Under the pieces are notes generated by a model that was not told where the DNA came from, did not search any database, and worked only from the letters and a program-made list of their open reading frames with translations. From positions 1 through 14,192 of the forward strand of contig PATG01000106.1 of NCBI GenBank assembly GCA_002713555.1: a DNA stretch of 14,192 nucleotides, in the 5' to 3' direction. Source of the stretch: Planctomycetaceae bacterium. Its GTDB lineage: Bacteria > Planctomycetota > Planctomycetia > Pirellulales > Lacipirellulaceae. Of this stretch, positions 1 to 7,880 are shown piece after piece (position 1 is the first letter of the stretch; each line of letters starts with the position of its first letter). The position numbers and the translations under genes are program-made.

Positions 1-33
1 ATGAGGGGCAAGCAAACACAAAAAGAAGAATGC

Positions 34-264
34 TCAATGGTATGGGGCAGGGGAGGGGGCTTTAGCCGTCAATCCAAAATCATCCAGGATGGCATACATG
101 CAAGGCACCACCAGCAGTACAATCCGTGCCAAAGTCTCAAACCCCATGCAATTGTTACCACACCATAGGCGACCATCACCCACTGGATGTACACGTGCGA
201 AACATTTCGCCGCAATCACCAGTAAGACCAAAGGAACCAAATGCCAGGTAGGCTCCGTTCGCAA
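34..264 (-). pseudogene. Decayed C-terminus resembling an RND efflux permease
   Basis: The minus-strand frame ends with TLARIVLLVVPCMYAILDDFG followed by about ten residues and a stop. Among families I know, this resembles the last transmembrane helix and tail of AcrB/RND permeases (a hydrophobic run, then VPxxYxxLDD). Upstream, a second minus frame reads VMVAYGVVTIAWG, which fits the preceding 'AYGVV' stretch of the same families, and the first frame gives VPLVLLVIAA still further upstream. The natural reading is therefore one C-terminal RND segment with at least two frame changes. No further part of a permease of about 1000 residues is visible, so this is a relic and not a functional gene. 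The family call is inference from short motifs; a chance hydrophobic frame is the alternative. Confidence 0.4.
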
Positions 265-464
265 TCAGACAAAACCCGACAAAAAAACGGGCGTTTTACA
301 CGCAACTTCTCGACGTCGTAGAATACCCCTGTAGAGCAACAGGGGGAACAAACAACCGCAGACAGGCCCCAGCCACACGACTAGTGCAGGCTGAGGATTT
401 GGTCTTACCTCGGTGCAAGAAATGGCAAAAGGCAGAGGACAACACGCTGTATGGTTCCGCCTGA

Positions 465-662
465 GAACAAGCCGCCAAAAACATACCCCAAATAGGTGGT
501 CTGCCCTACGAAAAACTTGGCGAACATTATGGCAAACTGGTCTACGCGGGCAAGATCAGCCTCAATCTTCCTCCCGAAAAAAACCGACTCCGGGCACAGC
601 AACTCTCTGAACTCAAAATGCGCAAACCCTATATTAAAATTCGCGTCGAACATGCAAACTAG
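465..662 (+). pseudogene. Unidentified decayed reading frame, C-terminal part
   Basis: This frame is open for 65 codons and closes with TAG. It includes IPQIGGLPYEKLGEHYGKLV and ends RKPYIKIRVEHAN. The composition (charged, amphipathic, ordinary codon use) looks more like real protein than the hydrophobic minus-strand frame over the same bases. It has no start codon of its own: the same frame continues upstream across a TGA at 462-464 (reading AEDNTLYGSA, stop, EQAAKN), so a nonsense mutation in an older gene is plausible. I do not recognise the family and assign no function. The frame ends shortly before interspersed repeat copy 1. Confidence 0.3.
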
Positions 663-684
663 GTAACTCCCAGTTCTGTATTAC

Positions 685-835
685 GTGTGAGTTATAAGCG
701 CAAGGGCAAACAGGGGGGACTCTACAATGCAAAACTGGAAGACCTGTTAGGCGTGGTTGACACCTCTTTTCTTAGAATACTCTGCAGACCGCCTCAGCTA
801 ATTGGACGCATCGCCCAGACTCTTTGCCTGTCCTC
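685..835 (-). repeat. Interspersed repeat, copy 1
   Basis: Read on the minus strand, 800-834 gives AGGACAGGCAAAGAGTC, a 6-base spacer, then ATGCGTCCAATT. Copy 3 at 9464-9497 has AGGACGGGCAAAGAGTC, a 5-base spacer, then the same ATGCGTCCAATT. One mismatch across 29 bases in two blocks at conserved spacing is far beyond chance for a 14 kb window. About 110 bases further on the minus strand comes CTGTTTGCCC (703-712), similar to the right arm of copy 2, so the element is probably 130-150 bases long. It lies just downstream of the DUF1501 gene. The outer limits are approximate. Confidence 0.55.
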
Positions 836-895
836 TTATGTATCTGTTATATCTTTGCTGCGATTATCGTAGCTGGAGCGAGTGAAGAATGCGGG

Positions 896-2332
896 TTAGG
901 ACAGCAGCTTGCGAATCACGTGGGCTGGTTCGACGCCGGTCAACCGCTGGTCGAGACCCTGGTACTTGAAAGAGAATAACTCGTGGTCAAAGCCCAACTG
1001 ATTCAGGACCGTGGCATGAAAATCCCGGATGTGGACGGGGTCTTTGGTGATGTTGTACGAAAAGTCGTCAGTTTCTCCATAAATGACTCCCGGCTTGAAA
1101 CCTCCACCCGCCATCCACATGGTGAAACAACGAGGGTGATGGTCGCGTCCGTAGTTTTTCGCAGTTAATCCCCCTTGAGAATAGATGGTCCGACCAAACT
1201 CACCTCCCCAGATCACAAGGGTCTCGTCCAGCATGCCCCGTTGTTTGAGATCCTGAATCAATGCGTAACAAGGTTGGTCGACATCCTTGCATTGGTCGGG
1301 AAGTCGACCTGCAACATTGGCATGTGTATCCCAGTTGTTGTGATAAATCTGCACAAAACGCACACCTCGCTCAACCATCCGCCTGGCCATCAACGCAGTA
1401 TTGGCAAAAGTGCCGGGTTCTTTGGCAGCATTGCCATACATTTGGAATGTCGATTCGGATTCGCTGGCAAGATTCGTAAGTTCGGGCACGCTGGTCTGCA
1501 TACGATAGGCCAACTCATACTGCCTGATGCGAGTCTGCGTTTGTGGATCACCCAGTTGTTCGTAGTTCAGTCTATTCAGTTCCTGCAAGCCATCAAGTGT
1601 CGTACGACGGACGCTCGCCGGAACACCGGAAGGATTGTTAATGAACAGAATCGGGTCGCCCGAAGAGCGAAAACTTACGCCTGCGTGCTGACCAGGAAGA
1701 AAACCCGAAGACCACAGTCGACCCGAAATCGCCTGCACTTGCTCCACGTTGGTGGACCTTGCCACCATGACCACAAAGGTCGGCAGGTTATCGTTCAGCG
1801 CTCCCAAACCATAGGAAGCCCAGGAGCCCAAACAGGGTCTCCCCGTCACCTGGTTGCCAGTCTGCATCAGGCAGATGGCCGGTTCATGATTGATTGCCTC
1901 GGTATGCATACTGCGGACGTATGTCAAATCGTCGGCCATCCGTTTGTGCCAGGGGAGAAGTTCGCTCATCCACATCCCCGCTTGACCCACTTGTTCAAAG
2001 CGGTACTTCGACGGTGCGATCGGAAATCGATCCTGCCCAGAGGTCATCGTGGTAAGCCTTTGACCTTTGCGAATCGAATCCGGAAGGTCCTTGTCAAACC
2101 AACTGTCCATTGACGGCTTGTAATCGAACAAGTCCATCTGCGAGGGTCCGCCGACCATATGCAGATAGATCACATGCTTCGCATGAGGCGCAAGCTGCTG
2201 CGACTGAAAAGCAGGCGCTGCCTGACTTTTCGCCGCCAAAGCACCCAGGGCTGCGGTCCCCAGCAGATGGGAACCTTTCGCCAGAAAGTGACGGCGCGTG
2301 ACCTCGGATCGGAATTGTTCGAAATCATTCAT
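896..2332 (-). CDS. DUF1501 family protein, Tat-exported
   Basis: A 478-residue planctomycete-type DUF1501 protein of the alkaline phosphatase/sulfatase-like fold. The N-terminus carries a twin-arginine signal (R13-R14 in TRRHFLAKG) followed by a hydrophobic, alanine-rich stretch, so export folded across the inner membrane is expected. The mature domain starts near residue 53 with HVIYLHMVGGPSQMDLFDYKP. Other conserved blocks are HNNWDTHAN (331-339), GEFGRT (377-382) and GRDHHP (395-400), which supply the likely metal-ligand Asp and His residues. Length and motif order are normal for the family. The gene follows the DUF1553 gene on the same strand after 57 bases, the standard pairing, so co-transcription is likely. 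The biochemical activity of the family is not firmly established; the pair is often linked to polysaccharide breakdown. The ATG start is supported by the complete Tat signal. Confidence 0.95.
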   Translation of the reverse strand: MNDFEQFRSEVTRRHFLAKGSHLLGTAALGALAAKSQAAPAFQSQQLAPHAKHVIYLHMVGGPSQMDLFDYKPSMDSWFDKDLPDSIRKGQRLTTMTSGQDRFPIAPSKYRFEQVGQAGMWMSELLPWHKRMADDLTYVRSMHTEAINHEPAICLMQTGNQVTGRPCLGSWASYGLGALNDNLPTFVVMVARSTNVEQVQAISGRLWSSGFLPGQHAGVSFRSSGDPILFINNPSGVPASVRRTTLDGLQELNRLNYEQLGDPQTQTRIRQYELAYRMQTSVPELTNLASESESTFQMYGNAAKEPGTFANTALMARRMVERGVRFVQIYHNNWDTHANVAGRLPDQCKDVDQPCYALIQDLKQRGMLDETLVIWGGEFGRTIYSQGGLTAKNYGRDHHPRCFTMWMAGGGFKPGVIYGETDDFSYNITKDPVHIRDFHATVLNQLGFDHELFSFKYQGLDQRLTGVEPAHVIRKLLS

Positions 2333-2389
2333 TACTGACGATAATCCTTCATAACCAATGTCGACTACCCATAATCCTTCTCCAGTCTC

Positions 2390-5300
2390 TCACTTATTCA
2401 ATACCTCATCCAGATTCATAATCGCATTCACCATCATCGTCCAAGCGGCCAGTTCGCCGGGGGGAAGAGAACCATCGAACTCGGAGTCCCCTACGGTAAG
2501 AAGTTGTTCTGCAGCTTCGAAGTGAGCCTGGTAATGAACCAAGAGTTCGTCGAAAGAAGCCTGGAGTACCGGAATTTCCTCTGACCGGAAGGGACGACCC
2601 AGGATCCGACGCCCTAACCATTGGATTCTTTCCTGGAACTCTGGTTTGGATCGTTGCAGAGCATGTGTGGCCAAATGTCTTGCTGCTTCAACAAACTGGG
2701 GATCGTTGAGTGTGACGAGAGCTTGAAGCGGTGTGTTGGTACGCTCTCGGACCATGACGCAATGTTCCCGATTGGGCGCGTTGAAGGTTTCCATGGAGGC
2801 CGGTGGGGCTGCCCTTTTCCAGAACGTATAGAGACTCCGGCGGTAAAGGGCTTCTCCCTCGTCTTGTTGGTAATCACGTGTATTGCTTTCAATCATCGCG
2901 ACCGCTTCCCACACCCCGGCGGGCTGATAAGGCTTTACGCTCGGACCCCCGATTTTATTCACCAACAGACCGCTGGCAGACAAGGCGTAATCACGAACCA
3001 TTTCTCCATCCATGCGGAACCTGGGGCCACGAGAAAGCATGCGATTGCCTGGATCCGCCGCTAATTTGGCCCGTGTTGTTCGGGCAATCTGACGATAGGT
3101 GGCACTCATCACCATTAGTTTGTAGAGATGCTTGAGATTCCAGCCCGACTCGCGAAATTCTTCGGCCAACCAGTCAAGCAACTGTGGGTGCGAGGGCAAT
3201 TCTCCCGAGACACCAAAATCGCCGGAGGTTCTTACCAAACCAGTGCCAAACAACTCTTGCCAGCAACGATTGACCGTGACGCGTGCGGTCAGCGGTTGGT
3301 TCGGTAAAAACAACCAACGGGCAAGTCCCAGTCGATTGCGAGGAAAGTCGTCGGGGAAATCGGGAAGCACGTCAGGAGTATCGGGAGAGAGCTGTTCTCT
3401 TCGTTGACTGTATTCTCCTCGATGCAACAAATGGGCCATAGCAGGATCTTTGCGCTCACTCATCACATAGGCGACTGTGCCGCGATCGCGAATCTCGCTC
3501 TCCTTCTGTTTGAGATCCTTTTGGTCGGCGTGTAGCTGGATAAAGACAGGGTCGAGAGTCTTGAGCCACCAGGTGTAGAGTCGATCTGTATCGACCTGTT
3601 GCCTTTGCGAGGCTGGCTGTTCGAAGACGGCAAACAGCTCAGGAGAGCCTAGGATGGAGATTTCAGATTCTTCCAGTTCTCTCGCATAGATCCGCAGGTC
3701 TGCGATTGTTGCGCCCGAGACAAGACGAGAGTTGTGCCGTTGGCCGACTTTGAATGGGACCTCGGTACGAATCGAACTCTTGAGAGTATCTTTCCCGATT
3801 AACAACTCGTCCTCGATGCCATTGACATAGATTTTGAATCCCTTGCCCCGGCGGCTTCCATCGTAAGTCATAACGACGTGATGCCACTTATTGGCTTGCA
3901 AAAATGGACTGGAGCTTACCTTGATGGCATCGGACGGCCACTTGTGGACAAGATGCATGCCGATTCTGCCGTTTTCAATCCAAACATCCCAGCCACGCAC
4001 TTTTGGGACACCTTCTTCCATGCGCGCGATTAAAGAAGCAAAGCGAGCATTCTCGGAAAGCTTGATCCAGGTCGCAATGGAGAAGGGCTGATCCCCTTCA
4101 AAATCTCCCACCTCGGGCGACTCGAGCACCTGCCCCTGCTTGAGGTGGATTGCTTTCTTGCCAAGGGGGCCTTCGTGCCACTCGGCTGTGGTCGGCAATT
4201 CAGCGCTGTGAGACTGGCCAGCGACTGTGTAGTGAATCTGCTCCTGCTGAATATCCAACGCAGCAGCGAAGTGCAGATCTTGCTCGGGGATGTCACGATC
4301 AATATCGTCAAGCGTCGTTTCTGCTAACCACACTTCAAAAGTGTTGCGGGCCTCTCGACGTCGGTCGTCAAGCTTATGTTGGATTGGCAGGAGCTGTTCG
4401 TGCAGCTGATTCCAATCCTCCCTATCCTCCTCGAGTGGAACAGCCGTTACCGGGGGCGAAGCCTTGAGGTTCCCATCCATTCCAGATTGTGTTGTGTTGT
4501 TAAAAAAGGCAGCAAGCTCGTAGAACTCACGCTGGGAGATTGGATCGAATTTATGATCATGGCACACGGCACAACCGGCAGTCAGACCCAACCAGGCAAC
4601 GGCTGTTGTCTCGGTCCTATCACGTGTGTAAAGCACCAGGAGTTCTTCTTCGATCGAACCTCCCTCATTGCTGGTGATATTGCATCGATTGAAACCAGAG
4701 GCAATTTGTTGATCCAGGGTAGCATCTTCCAGAAGGTCTCCGGCCAGGCTCTCGATCGTGAATTGGTCGAACGGCAAGTTCTGATTAAAGGCCTTGATGA
4801 CCCAGTCACGGTAAGTCCACATTTCCCGGTAATTGTCGAAATGAAGACCGTGCGTATCCGCATAGCGAGCCAGATCCAACCAGTACCTGGCTCGGTGTTC
4901 ACCCCAGTGGGGCGAACGGATGAAACGGTCGACGAGCTTCTCATAGGCATCCGCCGACTTGTCTTCGACAAAGGATTCCACAGTTTCCGGAGTCGGAGGT
5001 AGGCCTGTGAGATCCAGGCTGACACGTCGTGCCAAGGTGCGACGATTGGCCTCCTCGGCGGGTGGCAGACCAACTTCTTCTAGCTTGGCCGCAACGAAAG
5101 AGTCGATGGGGTTCTTCACCCACCAGGAATTGGCAACCTTGGGTTGGGTGGGCTTCTCGGGAGGGATCAACGACCAGTGCGGTTGATACTCGGCCCCTTC
5201 GCGAATCCATCGCTCCAGGGTCGCCTTTTGTTCGTCGGTGAGTTGTTTCTTGGTTTCTGGTGGAGGCATGCGTTCCGATGCATCTTCATGAAAGATGCGA

Positions 5301-5551
5301 TGAACCAGCTCACTGGCATCCGGGTTGCCGGGAACGATCACCTCGCGTTCCACTGCCATTTCACGTTGGTCCAGTCGCAAATCGGCCTCCCGCGCGGCAC
5401 TGTCGGGACCGTGACAGGAAATACAGGCGTCAAAGAGTATCGGACGAATATCCCGGTTGTACTGCAGGGGTGTGTCAGCAGACACACACCTGGTCAACGA
5501 AACCACTGCGACCACTAAACTGAACAGGAGAATTAAAACACGAACCCGCAT
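2390..5551 (-). CDS. PSCyt1-DUF1549-LamG-DUF1553 protein (planctomycete cytochrome-like)
   Basis: A secreted multidomain protein of 1053 residues from the chosen ATG. That start gives a clean signal peptide (MRVRVLILLFSLVVAVV, likely cleavage after VSA at residue 25); an in-frame ATG at 5641 would add 30 residues with no benefit. Domains in order: PSCyt1 with a heme c motif C43-I-S-C46-H47 and the MPPP region (95-98); DUF1549 at about 147-355 with a second CxxCH, CAVCH (327-331); a LamG/concanavalin-like domain at about 457-634 (FSIATWIKL, KWHHVVMTYDG, FKIYVNG, IADLRIYAREL); and DUF1553 at about 738-1053, ending in ELAAWTMMVNAIMNLDEVLN. The LamG domain suggests carbohydrate or surface binding. 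The two CxxCH motifs suggest covalent heme, known for PSCyt1 and inferred for the second. It is the first gene of the unit with the DUF1501 gene. No frameshift is seen. Confidence 0.93.
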   Translation of the reverse strand: MRVRVLILLFSLVVAVVSLTRCVSADTPLQYNRDIRPILFDACISCHGPDSAAREADLRLDQREMAVEREVIVPGNPDASELVHRIFHEDASERMPPPETKKQLTDEQKATLERWIREGAEYQPHWSLIPPEKPTQPKVANSWWVKNPIDSFVAAKLEEVGLPPAEEANRRTLARRVSLDLTGLPPTPETVESFVEDKSADAYEKLVDRFIRSPHWGEHRARYWLDLARYADTHGLHFDNYREMWTYRDWVIKAFNQNLPFDQFTIESLAGDLLEDATLDQQIASGFNRCNITSNEGGSIEEELLVLYTRDRTETTAVAWLGLTAGCAVCHDHKFDPISQREFYELAAFFNNTTQSGMDGNLKASPPVTAVPLEEDREDWNQLHEQLLPIQHKLDDRRREARNTFEVWLAETTLDDIDRDIPEQDLHFAAALDIQQEQIHYTVAGQSHSAELPTTAEWHEGPLGKKAIHLKQGQVLESPEVGDFEGDQPFSIATWIKLSENARFASLIARMEEGVPKVRGWDVWIENGRIGMHLVHKWPSDAIKVSSSPFLQANKWHHVVMTYDGSRRGKGFKIYVNGIEDELLIGKDTLKSSIRTEVPFKVGQRHNSRLVSGATIADLRIYARELEESEISILGSPELFAVFEQPASQRQQVDTDRLYTWWLKTLDPVFIQLHADQKDLKQKESEIRDRGTVAYVMSERKDPAMAHLLHRGEYSQRREQLSPDTPDVLPDFPDDFPRNRLGLARWLFLPNQPLTARVTVNRCWQELFGTGLVRTSGDFGVSGELPSHPQLLDWLAEEFRESGWNLKHLYKLMVMSATYRQIARTTRAKLAADPGNRMLSRGPRFRMDGEMVRDYALSASGLLVNKIGGPSVKPYQPAGVWEAVAMIESNTRDYQQDEGEALYRRSLYTFWKRAAPPASMETFNAPNREHCVMVRERTNTPLQALVTLNDPQFVEAARHLATHALQRSKPEFQERIQWLGRRILGRPFRSEEIPVLQASFDELLVHYQAHFEAAEQLLTVGDSEFDGSLPPGELAAWTMMVNAIMNLDEVLNK

Positions 5552-5898
5552 TGGCCACCATGAGAACGAGCACCATCGGCTCAAAATATAGAATAAAAAA
5601 GCTTTTCCGATATTTCCTATTTGGGCCGATACAGTCCACATGGAAAAGCCTGGAACACTCCAGGCTGCAGAATGCTACCTATTGTAACAGCATAGGCTCA
5701 CTCCGTATTTGCAAAAAGCAGCAAAGCGGTCAAAAGATGGGTCCGGGCAGCTCTGTAGAAACTTATGCTGAACTGCCTATCTCGGTCCCAGACTACAAAT
5801 CAAATTACCGAATTCGTTCGTTTTCTATAGAGCAGGTCAGGTCTAGACTCCTATTCTTATGCCCCAACATTATCCCCAGTACTCAGTAGGGAAAGAAC
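5552..5898. other. Spacer upstream of the DUF1553 gene
   Basis: About 350 bases with no coding sequence I can support. It holds the leader of the minus-strand DUF1553 gene and the perfect hairpin at 5647-5666. The short open frames here show no recognisable protein. Confidence 0.5.
5647..5666 (-). promoter_or_regulatory. Perfect hairpin in the DUF1553 gene leader
   Basis: AGCCTGGA, a 4-base loop (ACAC), then TCCAGGCT: a perfect 8-base-pair stem. On the minus strand it is followed by TTTTCCA, and it sits about 95 bases before the likely ATG at 5551. It could be an operator, an attenuator-like stem, or a weak intrinsic terminator protecting the operon from upstream transcription. The sequence shows only the symmetry and the short T run; function is inference. 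Confidence 0.35.
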
Positions 5899-6104
5899 AA
5901 AGGACAGGCAAAAAGTGGCAAGTGGCTTATAGATCAAAATCAGCTAAAGTGTTGGCATGAATTGGTTTAAGGAAATATAAAGGCGACTTTCTTTGGGGAA
6001 ACTCTACTAGAATCCCAGCGATTTTGGATGGATCGCCCTGACTGTTTGCCTATCCTTTTGTATGCCTGTCCTTTTGTACTTCCTTTTGTACTTTTCGTTC
6101 CGTA
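5899..6104 (+). repeat. Interspersed repeat, copy 2, with internal tandem units
   Basis: The left arm AAAGGACAGGCAAAAAG (5899-5915) is inverted in the right arm, which contains TGCCTGTCCTTTTG (6063-6076). The right arm is itself tandem: TGCCTATCCTTTTGTA (6047-6062), TGCCTGTCCTTTTGTA (6063-6078), then a shortened unit CTTCCTTTTGTA (6079-6090). The core holds AATTGG and GGAAATATAAAGGCGACTTT, which aligns loosely with the core of copy 3. The arms match copies 1 and 3; the core is more diverged. The arrangement (short inverted arms, 150-200 bases, intergenic) is that of a small non-autonomous element such as a MITE or REP-like unit. No transposase is present here. Confidence 0.5.
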
Positions 6105-6173
6105 CAGGGTTTTCGAATAGGAAGGAATACAGGACGGCTCGATGAGCACCGCGTCTGGCCTGGGAAGGGTATC

Positions 6174-6368
6174 ATGGATTTGTCCAGGTGCCTTCACCTG
6201 CAGTAGCCGATCGGATACGATCGCTTTCTATCGCTCGATCTGTTCCGCCAGGACCTGTGGGATCGCAACCCATTCGAAGTGGCGGCCGAAGGTCTGGCAA
6301 AGATACGCAACGTTGTTGTAGGTTCGTCGTTATTGAAGGTACGTCAGTTGAGGGTTTGTCGACCGTAG
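6174..6368 (+). pseudogene. Small reading frame broken by an in-frame TAG
   Basis: An ATG preceded by GGGAAGGG at ribosome-binding distance opens a frame reading MDLSRCLHLQ. It meets TAG at 6204-6206, then continues in the same frame for 53 codons, including LDLFRQDLWDRNPFEVAAEG and LAKIRNVVVGS, to TAG at 6366. The middle part has the character of real protein. I do not recognise a family. It lies 67 bases upstream of the aldolase on the same strand. A chance open frame is a real alternative. Confidence 0.25.
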
Positions 6369-6435
6369 TGACTGCAAATGCAACAATCAGAACGTTCTAC
6401 TTTAACTTTTAAAAAACGACCAATAAGGGTGCCCT

Positions 6436-7221
6436 GTGAGTCTTGGAAAAACGATTCGAATCAATCGCCTATTTGCACACCAATCCAAGCGTCTCTGCTC
6501 CATAGCAATCGACCATTTCATTGCCTACCAGGAAAGTCTGCCAGGTGGATTGCGAGATTTGCCTGCAGTTCTTGAACAGATCATGGCAGGCGGGCCCGAT
6601 GCCGTAACCATGCACCCTGGTGTCGCTCGCTCGTGTTGGGCTCCTTACGCCGGCCAGATTCCGCTCATCATCCAGAGTCTGATTGGCCGTCTCGATGACT
6701 CTGCCGATGAAATCTGGGCAGTGCCAGAGGACGCCGTGCGGCTGGGGGCAGATGCATTTGCCACGGTTGCCTTTATCAGAGGACCTACCGAGGGATCGCA
6801 CCTCCGCCGGGTCGCAGATCTCGTCCGTCAGGCCGACGCGGTCGAAATGCCCGTAATTCTACACATCTATCCAAGAATCTTCCCGAATGACTCAAAAGGT
6901 TCTGTCACCGTTTCAACGGCCCCCGAGGATATTGCCTGGGCGGTTCGCTGTGCGATTGAGTCTGGAGTGGACGTGATCAAGACACCCTTTACGGGAGACC
7001 GAGCCAGCTTTCGCGACATACTGAGCAGCTGTCCTGTTCCGGTAGTTGTAGCCGGCGGACCCCAGACCAGTACAATCGAGGAGAGCTTAGAGCAGATGCG
7101 CGAAGCGATGCGAGCCGGTGCTCGCGGTGCAACCATCGGTCGCAATGTTTGGAGTGCTGAGGACGTCTGCTCCGCCGTGCAACGTTTTAAGGCTATTATT
7201 CACGATCAACCGGAAGACTGA
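6436..7221 (+). CDS. Class I aldolase, LsrF/DeoC/FbaB-type TIM barrel
   Basis: A 261-residue cytoplasmic Schiff-base aldolase of the superfamily that holds archaeal-type class I fructose-bisphosphate aldolase, LsrF and ADH synthase. The catalytic lysine is K182 in GVDVIKTPFTGD. Phosphate-binding elements follow: VVVAGGP (about 209-215) and GATIGRNVWS near the C-terminus. IAIDHF (23-28) replaces the DHG commonly seen on strand 1. Y145 lies where the family often has a catalytic tyrosine. Length is normal. The start is GTG at 6436, preceded by TAAGGGTG; an in-frame TAA at 6424-6426 rules out a longer form. The gene is monocistronic, with no pathway neighbour to name the substrate, so the exact reaction (sugar bisphosphate, autoinducer-2 phosphate or deoxyribose phosphate cleavage) is open. 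Confidence 0.85.
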   Translation: MSLGKTIRINRLFAHQSKRLCSIAIDHFIAYQESLPGGLRDLPAVLEQIMAGGPDAVTMHPGVARSCWAPYAGQIPLIIQSLIGRLDDSADEIWAVPEDAVRLGADAFATVAFIRGPTEGSHLRRVADLVRQADAVEMPVILHIYPRIFPNDSKGSVTVSTAPEDIAWAVRCAIESGVDVIKTPFTGDRASFRDILSSCPVPVVVAGGPQTSTIEESLEQMREAMRAGARGATIGRNVWSAEDVCSAVQRFKAIIHDQPED

Positions 7222-7331
7222 AAATCTGTAAACGGACCTACCACCAAATCAACGACCAGCATTACGTTTCGAACTTTCTGAGCAAATAGTACACATCTTA
7301 TCTATAGGAATTCTAATTTTTGCTGGAACCA

Positions 7332-7353
7332 GACGGACACAATTCGGTCCGTC
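7332..7353. other. Inverted repeat downstream of the aldolase
   Basis: GACGGAC, an 8-base loop, then GTCCGTC: a perfect 7-base-pair stem lying 110 bases past the aldolase stop codon. No clean T run follows on either strand, so it is a poor intrinsic terminator. It could be a processing or recombination-related stem near the integrase remnant. Only the symmetry is seen. Confidence 0.25.
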
Positions 7354-7403
7354 ACTCTTCTTACCGTCCACAAGTGGTGCGCCCAACACCGCTTTTCTTG
7401 TCC

Positions 7404-7655
7404 AAAGTGCTTGTAGGCCCAGCAACGAAAAAGACGGCCTCAGCCCATGACCTACGGAGGGCCTTCGGTACCGCTGGTCGCGATTAATGAAGACAACTCA
7501 AGGAACTGATGCGACACGCCAGTATTGAAACCACGTTGACCTACTACGTTGGCGAGAATGCTGAATCTACTGCAGAGGAGCTATGGGCAGCCCTGGGTGA
7601 CAAATTGGGTGACAAGCAGGTGGTAACAGAAAAAGAGAATTCCAAAACCCCTTAA
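7404..7655 (+). pseudogene. Tyrosine recombinase (phage-type integrase), C-terminal remnant
   Basis: The frame reads KTASAHDLRRAFGT (to 7472), then is disturbed, and resumes as LKELMRHASIETTLTYYVGE and onward to TAA at 7653. These are the active-site boxes of tyrosine recombinases: HxxR (H at 7446-7448, R at 7455-7457), the second histidine (CAC 7515-7517) and the nucleophile region TYYVG (tyrosines at 7542-7547). Between 7472 and 7496 the expected RWSRLMKT is present but in the next frame, and the original frame holds TAA TGA, so two compensating indels have occurred. The N-terminal three quarters, including the catalytic Arg of box I, is not visible. The spelling matches integrases common in planctomycete genomes. 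The stop lies 7 bases from the tRNA-Arg 3' end, a typical integration position. Non-functional. Confidence 0.8.
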
Positions 7656-7662
7656 AAACAAG

Positions 7663-7736
<74 letters not shown>

Positions 7737-7880
7737 TTGTTACTACACTGTAAGGGTTTACGTCACTGCTGTCAGCGGCCATTTCTGCCTGGCACTCTGG
7801 GGATACACGTAATGGGCAAAGCATTCAATAGCAGCTGGGAATGCTGTCCTTTTTCTCAATTCAACTGCCCAGGCTGCAGT

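Noticed and set aside
272..298. A terminator-like stem (AAACCCG / CGGGCGTTT around an A-rich loop).
   Set aside because: The GC stem is only four base pairs with a bulge, and no gene ends just upstream of it.
687..872. A 61-codon plus-strand frame starting MSYKRKGKQGGLYNAKLEDL.
   Set aside because: Most of it coincides with interspersed repeat copy 1, which explains the sequence better, and no family is recognised.
1175..2113. A 312-codon plus-strand open frame antisense to the DUF1501 gene.
   Set aside because: It lies wholly opposite a clear, conserved gene and its translation has no recognisable motif; it is a mirror frame of a codon-biased gene.
7821..7844. A GCATTC/GAATGC stem downstream of the MFS gene as a terminator.
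   Set aside because: The stem is six base pairs with a 12-base loop and no T run on the relevant side.
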